From positions 186,001 to 250,000 of the forward strand of contig NZ_FOKM01000004.1 of the NCBI RefSeq assembly GCF_900111905.1: DNA of 64,000 nt, in the 5' to 3' direction. Each line of letters opens with the position of its first letter. The first letter of the stretch is position 1. The translations under genes and the position numbers were made by a program. Below, one piece after another: positions 58,750 to 64,000 of the stretch. The notes under the pieces were generated by a model, which saw nothing but the letters and a program-made list of their open reading frames with translations, was not told the origin of the DNA and searched no databases. The stretch comes from Rhizobium sp. NFR07 (GTDB lineage Bacteria > Pseudomonadota > Alphaproteobacteria > Rhizobiales > Rhizobiaceae).

Positions 58750-60918
58750 CTAATCCGTCTCCAGCAGGAAGAAGGTCGTCGGGCCCGATGGCGTGTCGTT
58801 GGACAGGCTGAGTTCAATGCGGCCGTTGCCCATTTTCAGCGCCGGATGAACGGTGCCATCCAGCCCTATCGGCGACAGGCGCCAGCGTGCCAGCCGATCG
58901 TTGAATGACACCTCTATCCTGCCCTTGCGGATCAGCACCGGAAGCTTGCCGAAATCGTCGATGACACGCTCGTCGGCATCCTGAAAACGCATGCCGGTAT
59001 TGCGCGCGTCGGTCGCATAGATCAGCAGGATCCGTTTGGCATCGGCCAGAGACGCGGAACCATCGATCGCGGCGGCGGCAAACAGGCCGCTGCCATCGCT
59101 GCCCCTCACCGTCACATTGCCGAGATCGGTCGGGCGGGTGAATTGTGCGAAAGCGAATGCCTGGTTGCGCGACGTCGACAGCGCAAGGCTCAGCTCGTTG
59201 CGGTTGAGCAGCAACTGGCCCGTATCGCTCTCGAACAGGCCCTTGACCGGATCGGTGCGGTTCTTCTCCGAAATCAGCCCGGCCTCTTTCAGCGACGAGA
59301 GGATTTCCTCGAAGGCTTCCGGATCGCGCGGCTGGTTGACCGCCATCGCCTCGCGCAGCCCGTCCGTTTTCTTCAGGCCTATGCCGGAGACAAGGCCGAG
59401 TTCGGTCAGGGTGTCCGGCTCCCTCTGCTGCATGTCGTCGTTCAAATCCTCCTCGCCGCGCACCATGAAGGGAATGGTGTTGCGGGCGGGCGCGACGTCA
59501 CCACGGCGGAAGGTGAGCGCCGCCAGCGTCTCGCTGGCACGGGCGATCGGATCAAGCGCGATCGCGTAGGGCAGCATGGCCCGCTTGTGGGGAAAATCCT
59601 CGCCGTATTTCAGGATGATCGGTCCATGGCCGTGGCGGCAGAGGATATCCCAGTTCTGGAACGACGCGTAGGCGGGCATCATCAACCCGGCCTCGTAGCG
59701 ATACTTGTTCCAGAACAGATGGTCGTATTCGGTCATCACGAAGGGCTTGCCCAGCCAGCGGGCCGATGCCGCAAGACGCATGTAGGAAGCTGTATCGCCG
59801 ACCGAGCTCTTGTCCTGGATTCTCGAACCCGAGGCATAGCCCGACACCCAGTCGTGATAGGTGTTCATGGTGACGACCGGCAGGTCCATGCGGGTGAGGC
59901 TCGTCTGCACCGTCGCCCAGTTGTTGTAATCGCTGACCATGCCGCGATAGCCAAGGCTGCGGACGAAATCCGTCATCCTCGCCGCCGACTTGCGCTCGGT
60001 CTCGACGAAGAAGGCCTGCAGGTCGCGAAGGCGCGGGCTGTCGGCATAACGATCGAGCGGCAGTCGGATGTTGCGGTCCTCCAGGCGCTCATCGGAGCGC
60101 AGGTCCCACCATCTGGCCCTCAACGCCTCGGTGGACGGATAGCGGGCTGCGAGCCAGTCGTTGAACGGGCCACGCAGGCTGTCGGGATAGGGACGGCCCT
60201 TCTTGTCGGTGACGACGGTCGAAAATTCCATGCCGTTCTCATTGACGAGAACGATGAGGCTCAGCGCGTCGTCGCGGATCGGCGCGACGCCCGTATAGGG
60301 GTTCACGCGGCCGAGGAAGTCACTGACCATCGTCTGCCAGTGCTGGTAGGCCTTTTCCTCGTAGTTGATTTCTCCCCGCAGGCCTTCCGCCGGGTCCCAG
60401 CGCTCGAAGTCGCCGCCATAACCGCCATGCCACGAGGTCAGGCCGTCCACCATCCAGTAGATGCCGGCCTTCTTCAACGCCGCCATCAGGTAGTGGATGC
60501 GGTCGAGCACTTCAGGATCGAAATCGAAATCCTTCTGCCGGCCGTTCATCAGCGAGGCATCGGTAAAGTGGAAGCGCGCTATGTTGTAGCCATGCAGGAC
60601 CAGCTGGCGGACATAGGCGTCAGCCTCGGCATGATCGGGAAATCCGCCGGCTGCCGGGCCGAAGCCGAGCGAGGCGCAGAACAGGCGCTGCGGCTTGTCG
60701 GGCGTTCCGGCAAACGCGATGCGGCCTTCCGGATTGGTGACCAGCCGGTGCTCGGCATCGATCGTGCCGTTCGGCATCAGGCCGGAGAAATCGAGCGGAC
60801 TGCCTGACTGTATTTCCAGTGAAATTTCCCGGACGGGAAGCCAGTCAGCCGGAAGCGCGACCTGGGTCGACCAGGTGAGGCTCAGTAGCGTTGTCAGGCT
60901 GAGCGCTAGATTCTTCAT
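58750..60918 (-). CDS. Secreted glycoside hydrolase, probable GH-A clan
   Basis: A 722-residue exported enzyme with a signal peptide (about 1-23, MKNLALSLTTLLSL to VALPA). The catalytic barrel spans about 70-450: GYNIARFHFTDASLMNG near 112, DRIHYLMAALKKAGIYWMVD near 140, then LSLIVLVNENGMEFSTVV near 225 and KPFVMTEYDHLFWNKYRYEA near 390. The NE and TEY segments look like the acid/base and nucleophile of GH-A clan (GH5-like) enzymes. A beta-rich C-terminal part follows (600-720). It overlaps the GT2 gene by 74 bases and may cut or edit the polysaccharide made by this locus. Exact GH family not identified. Confidence 0.85.
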   Translation of the reverse strand: MKNLALSLTTLLSLTWSTQVALPADWLPVREISLEIQSGSPLDFSGLMPNGTIDAEHRLVTNPEGRIAFAGTPDKPQRLFCASLGFGPAAGGFPDHAEADAYVRQLVLHGYNIARFHFTDASLMNGRQKDFDFDPEVLDRIHYLMAALKKAGIYWMVDGLTSWHGGYGGDFERWDPAEGLRGEINYEEKAYQHWQTMVSDFLGRVNPYTGVAPIRDDALSLIVLVNENGMEFSTVVTDKKGRPYPDSLRGPFNDWLAARYPSTEALRARWWDLRSDERLEDRNIRLPLDRYADSPRLRDLQAFFVETERKSAARMTDFVRSLGYRGMVSDYNNWATVQTSLTRMDLPVVTMNTYHDWVSGYASGSRIQDKSSVGDTASYMRLAASARWLGKPFVMTEYDHLFWNKYRYEAGLMMPAYASFQNWDILCRHGHGPIILKYGEDFPHKRAMLPYAIALDPIARASETLAALTFRRGDVAPARNTIPFMVRGEEDLNDDMQQREPDTLTELGLVSGIGLKKTDGLREAMAVNQPRDPEAFEEILSSLKEAGLISEKNRTDPVKGLFESDTGQLLLNRNELSLALSTSRNQAFAFAQFTRPTDLGNVTVRGSDGSGLFAAAAIDGSASLADAKRILLIYATDARNTGMRFQDADERVIDDFGKLPVLIRKGRIEVSFNDRLARWRLSPIGLDGTVHPALKMGNGRIELSLSNDTPSGPTTFFLLETD

Positions 60919-61912
60919 CCGGTTCTCCGACGGGGCGACTCTCGATCCAGGATCGCGGGTTTCGACGTGGTCTGAAATATCCTACCGGAAGCGCCACCGC
61001 ATGGAAGAACCAGGCCACCACGGTATAGAGCCCGAGCGAGAAGCTGCGCTTGCGGAAGGACATGAGAACGACTACGGCGCAAAAGATGCCGACGACGACG
61101 CCCAAGGGCAAGAGAAGACCGGGCAGCGCCAGCATGATCACCAGGGAAATGACGATCCACGCCCAGACGACGGCCCAGAGCCTGAGCTCGGGCAGTTCGC
61201 GCAGCATGCGGTGGAAATAGGGTTTTCCGGTCGCCGCCCTCAAAACCTCGCCGATACCGAACAGGTATTTCGACTTCCAGCGGCGGACGAGCAGCCGGTA
61301 GGAATTGATACTGTGGCCGTAATGGCTGACGAAGCGGCGGTCGAGCCTGTGCAGCTTCCATCCACCATCGCGCAGGCGGATGCCGAGGTCGAATTCCTCG
61401 TAGCCATGCAGGTTGCGATCGGTCATGTAGCCGATGTCCTCGATCGCCCTGCGCCGGTAAAGCCCGCCGCCATTCATCCGGTCGATGGAGCCGATGCGGT
61501 TTTCCGGGGCGTTGCGCTGAACGCGGCGAGTGTATTCGAGATTGTCCAGCATCATCTCCTGGACATGGCCGGTGACGCCGGCCGTGCGGGGATGGCGGTC
61601 GAGGAAGGCGATCGCCTCCGGCAGGAATTCCGGGTCGAGATCCATGTCGCCATCGATCAGGCAGACATATTCATGCTGGGCATACTGATAGCCGAGCTGC
61701 GGGCCGAGGCCGCAGCTCGGTCGCGCCGGCGCGGTGATCTGGACGATCTGCACCGGATAACCCGAGGCGATCGTGACCGTCCGGTCGCGCGAGCCGCTAT
61801 CGGCAATGATGACTTCACCCTGGCCTTCCGGCAGCGCCGCCAGGGCGAACTCGATCGTCCGCGCAATGTTCTTCTCCTCGTTGAGGGTCTTGATGACGAC
61901 GGATACCGTCAT
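60845..61912 (-). CDS. GT2 glycosyltransferase, membrane-anchored
   Basis: A 355-residue GT2 enzyme. VSVVIKTLNEEKNIARTIEF, IIADSGSRDRTVTIASGYPV near 35, YVCLIDGDMDLDPEFLPEAI near 85 (metal site) and GYEEFDLGIRLRDGGWKLHR near 170 mark the catalytic domain; two helices near 260-310 (LWAVVWAWIVISLVIMLALP, then a second) anchor it. Starts in a 4-base overlap with the GT4 gene and overlaps the hydrolase gene by 74 bases, so the three form one transcript. Adds a sugar to a polysaccharide other than succinoglycan (inference). Confidence 0.9.
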   Translation of the reverse strand: MTVSVVIKTLNEEKNIARTIEFALAALPEGQGEVIIADSGSRDRTVTIASGYPVQIVQITAPARPSCGLGPQLGYQYAQHEYVCLIDGDMDLDPEFLPEAIAFLDRHPRTAGVTGHVQEMMLDNLEYTRRVQRNAPENRIGSIDRMNGGGLYRRRAIEDIGYMTDRNLHGYEEFDLGIRLRDGGWKLHRLDRRFVSHYGHSINSYRLLVRRWKSKYLFGIGEVLRAATGKPYFHRMLRELPELRLWAVVWAWIVISLVIMLALPGLLLPLGVVVGIFCAVVVLMSFRKRSFSLGLYTVVAWFFHAVALPVGYFRPRRNPRSWIESRPVGEPDEESSAQPDNATEPHLVDPGRASG

Positions 61913-63285
61913 GATGTGGACCTTCCCTTTGGTGACGTCATGGCTTTGCGGTAGACCGCGATCGTGTCACGGCTGATTGATGGCCACGCATAGGTCTGCT
62001 CGATTTCGCGTATGCGGGCGAGCGCCCGTTCGGGCTCGAAGGGGGCATCCATCTTGCGGCGCAGAGCGGCGGTCAGGGCGTCGATATCGCCGGTCGGGAA
62101 ATAGTCTTCTGGCGGCAGGTCCACCTCGTGGTTGGCAGGAATGTCGCTTGCGAGAACCGGCAGGCCGTAGCCGAGCGCCTCCAGAAGGGCGATGGGCATG
62201 CCCTCGTGGCTCGAGGGAAGCACGAAAAGGCCGGCCTGTGAAAACAGCGTCGCGAGATCGTCACCCCTCTGGAAGCCGGTCAGCACCACGCCGTCCACCT
62301 TGGCGGCCATGGTCTCCACCTGCTTGGCATAACCGGTATCGCGATGATCGGCGCCGCCGATCAGGGCGAGCTTCCATTCGGTCTGGTCGAGGCGGGCATA
62401 GGCCTGGATCAGGTCCAGCTGCCGTTTCTCCGGAACGAAGCGCGCAACCAGCACGATATAGCGGCGGCGGCGTAGCTCGAAGCGTTCAAGAAGCGGGCCT
62501 GCGATCGGCGCCGCGCGAACGGTCACCCCGTTCGGGATATGGGCGACCTTGCTGCCATAGCGGTCGCGCATCGTGTCGGTCACTTCGCGCGACACGGCGA
62601 TGCTGCCATTGGAAAAACGCATGGCCAGCCGTTCGCCGAGCCTCAGGATGGATTTCGCAAAACCGTTCCATTTCTCCCGGTCGTAGTCGTAGCCGTGATG
62701 GGTGACGACGACACGCAATCCGAAAAGGCGGGCCAGAGGCGCGAAGAGGCCGGGGCCGACCGCATGGATATGCAGGATGTCCGGTCGTTTGAATGCGGCG
62801 TAGACGACGCCGAAAAATGTGTGGAAGAAGGCCTCCGTCGATGCGGATGAAGGCGCCCATAGGGGAGTTATGCGCACGCCCCGCCACGCCGTCATCGGTT
62901 GCTTCGACAGATATTTGCGACGGCCGACGACCTCGACATCCCATCCGCGTAGAACCAGTTCCTGGGCAAGCATCTCGACATGCGTTTCGACCCCGCCCTG
63001 AATATCGGGCACGCCGCGCAGACCGAGCATCATCACGCGGTGGCGCACGGTCTCGCGATCCGCTGCAGGTCCCCTGTAGGGCACGATATCGGGAAGGCTG
63101 GGGGAAAGGCTCGGGGGAGAGGTCAGCGTGTATCGGGCGTTCGGATCGCTATCGGAAAACTCGGCCCGCGGCAGGTCGCGATCCTGCGGCAGAGTGGGGT
63201 CCGCGCTCTCGGAGCGCCTGGCAAAAAGTCTGGGTCGGCCGGCCGGCCGATCCGCCTTTGCGCGGGATTCCGTCTTCTTGTTCAT
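61909..63285 (-). CDS. GT4 glycosyltransferase
   Basis: A 458-residue GT-B enzyme. A 70-residue basic and Pro/Ser-rich N-terminal extension (about 1-75) precedes the family's usual start; MLGLRGVPDIQGGVETHVEM is the acceptor-domain loop, VVVTHHGYDYDREKWNGFAK near 195 and SSHEGMPIALLEALGYGLPV near 355 the donor-domain E-x7-E motif. ATG 63285 is preferred to TTG 63297, though neither has a strong ribosome site. The extension is unusual and may be disordered. Overlaps the GT2 gene. Confidence 0.88.
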   Translation of the reverse strand: MNKKTESRAKADRPAGRPRLFARRSESADPTLPQDRDLPRAEFSDSDPNARYTLTSPPSLSPSLPDIVPYRGPAADRETVRHRVMMLGLRGVPDIQGGVETHVEMLAQELVLRGWDVEVVGRRKYLSKQPMTAWRGVRITPLWAPSSASTEAFFHTFFGVVYAAFKRPDILHIHAVGPGLFAPLARLFGLRVVVTHHGYDYDREKWNGFAKSILRLGERLAMRFSNGSIAVSREVTDTMRDRYGSKVAHIPNGVTVRAAPIAGPLLERFELRRRRYIVLVARFVPEKRQLDLIQAYARLDQTEWKLALIGGADHRDTGYAKQVETMAAKVDGVVLTGFQRGDDLATLFSQAGLFVLPSSHEGMPIALLEALGYGLPVLASDIPANHEVDLPPEDYFPTGDIDALTAALRRKMDAPFEPERALARIREIEQTYAWPSISRDTIAVYRKAMTSPKGRSTS

Positions 63286-63445
63286 CAGCCGCACCAAGAA
63301 ATCATTTCTTAAGTGAAGTCTTAAACACGGAACCTTTCAAACTTACTACAGCAAATTCTAAAATTTTAATGATCCTGTATGCTTTCAGGCCATTTTTTTG
63401 TGGGGAGAGTAAAATTCCGGCGCTCATCGAGGCGCGGAATGGGGG

Positions 63446-64000
63446 TCAGATGAGCTCGGCGTAGAGGGCCATCATCCGGTCCCGGTAGAGGGAACTGGAG
63501 AAATTCTCGGCCACCCATTGGCGGCCTGCCTTGCCCATTCCGGTGCGCTCCGAAGGAGATCGCTCTGCCATGCGGGCAAGCGTATCCGCAAGGCTGTCCG
63601 CAGAAGCAGGCGCGGCGATTGCACCGGTTTCGCCAGGCCGGATAAGTTCGGGAATGCCGCCGATATCGCTGCCGATGACCGGACGTCCCAGCGCATAGGC
63701 TTCCAGAACGCTGATCGGGGCATTTTCGTACCATTCGGACGGCAACACGAGCGCGCGGGACTGGCCGATGAGGCGGAAGAGATTTGCGCCGGAAAGGTGG
63801 CCGGTGAAGGTCGCATCAGCGCCGAGATCACCCGCCAGTTTCTTCAAGCGTGCCTCTTCCGGACCCGTGCCGGCGATCATCAGTTTCTGCCCTGATGCCG
63901 CGGCGGCGCGAATCAGCGTGTCTACGCCCTTTTCCGGCGCGAGCCGCCCGGCAAAGACGAAATAGTCGCCCTCTTCCCAGTCGGTGGAAAACGAGGCGAC
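63446..64000 (-). CDS. GT4 glycosyltransferase, partial at the window edge
   Basis: The gene starts beyond 64000; 184 residues are visible. The frame continues upstream of the internal Met at 63880 with YFVFAGRLAPEKGVDTLIRA (63880-64000), the donor-domain entry of GT4 enzymes; then LMIAGTGPEEARLKKLAGDL, VLPSEWYENAPISVLEAYAL with the E-x7-E motif, and GRPVIGSDIGGIPELIRPGE. It is the fourth visible gene of the second polysaccharide locus on the minus strand, 160 bases upstream of the first GT4 gene. That gap is AT-rich without a gene. Confidence 0.92.
   Translation of the reverse strand, partial: VASFSTDWEEGDYFVFAGRLAPEKGVDTLIRAAAASGQKLMIAGTGPEEARLKKLAGDLGADATFTGHLSGANLFRLIGQSRALVLPSEWYENAPISVLEAYALGRPVIGSDIGGIPELIRPGETGAIAAPASADSLADTLARMAERSPSERTGMGKAGRQWVAENFSSSLYRDRMMALYAELI

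Noticed and set aside
59143..60807. Long open frame of 554 codons antisense to the glycoside hydrolase
   Set aside because: Shadow of a gene with signal peptide and catalytic motifs; no ribosome site or recognisable domain.
1..64000. tRNA or rRNA genes, insertion sequences, prophage
   Set aside because: No cloverleaf-like segments, ribosomal stretches, transposase or integrase motifs were seen on either strand; a tRNAscan or ISfinder run would be the decisive check.

Overview
The window looks like part of a Rhizobiaceae genome (Rhizobium, Agrobacterium, Neorhizobium or Sinorhizobium type). Evidence: GC-rich coding with very dense, often ATGA-overlapped genes; a complete succinoglycan (exo) cluster whose gene content and order closely follow the Sinorhizobium meliloti/Agrobacterium cluster; an alphaproteobacterial minCDE operon preceded by a CtrA-type box; and a RIME-like mosaic repeat. 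In well-known relatives min and exo lie on a secondary replicon, so this may be a chromid or megaplasmid (inference).

Layout. 1-7176: end of a peptide/opine-type ABC importer (tail of the binding protein, two permeases, one fused double ATPase), an M24/creatinase-like hydrolase, a DHDPS-family aldolase/lyase and an MHS-type MFS transporter; together a catabolic locus of unknown substrate. 7470-9324: minC-minD-minE. 9416-31907: the exo cluster. exoZ-exoQ-exoF-exoY run on the minus strand; exoX and exoU on plus; exoW on minus; then an acyltransferase (minus) and a GT2 glycosyltransferase (plus) that have no counterpart in the classical cluster as I know it; then exoT, exoV, exoH, exoK, exoL, exoA, exoM, exoO, exoN and exoP on plus. 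ExoY starts the galactose-primed lipid-linked repeat. ExoA, L, M, O, U and W extend it; ExoZ, H and V add acetyl, succinyl and pyruvyl groups. ExoT flips it, ExoQ polymerises it, ExoP and ExoF control length and export, ExoK trims the polymer and ExoX damps synthesis.

31982-41561: a TetR regulator divergent from a three-subunit molybdenum hydroxylase (PaoABC-like), a LysR/NADP-binding protein pair with palindromic intergenic DNA, a sulfite-oxidase-fold protein, an aminotransferase and a DUF763 protein. 42047-48630: a small disordered protein, an AruI/AruH-like arginine transaminase pathway pair with TetR and MFS genes, a RIME-like repeat, and an LLM flavin monooxygenase. 48705-53785: an XRE-cupin regulator, a degenerate phosphoribosyltransferase-fold protein, an AraC regulator with HbpS-like, SDR and NTF2-like genes, and an RHH/ParE toxin-antitoxin pair.

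53817-58547: the YbhP/YbhN/ClsB trio (EEP hydrolase, YbhN membrane protein, PLD-type cardiolipin synthase) followed by stress-type small proteins and a DUF892 ferritin-like protein. 58750-64000: a second polysaccharide locus on the minus strand (secreted glycoside hydrolase, GT2, two GT4 enzymes) that runs off the window.

I saw no rRNA, tRNA, CRISPR array, transposase or prophage gene. The least explained material is the accessory acyltransferase/GT2 insertion in exo with a shared palindrome in the exo intergenic regions, the degenerate phosphoribosyltransferase-like gene, the M24/DHDPS catabolic locus and the terminal polysaccharide locus.
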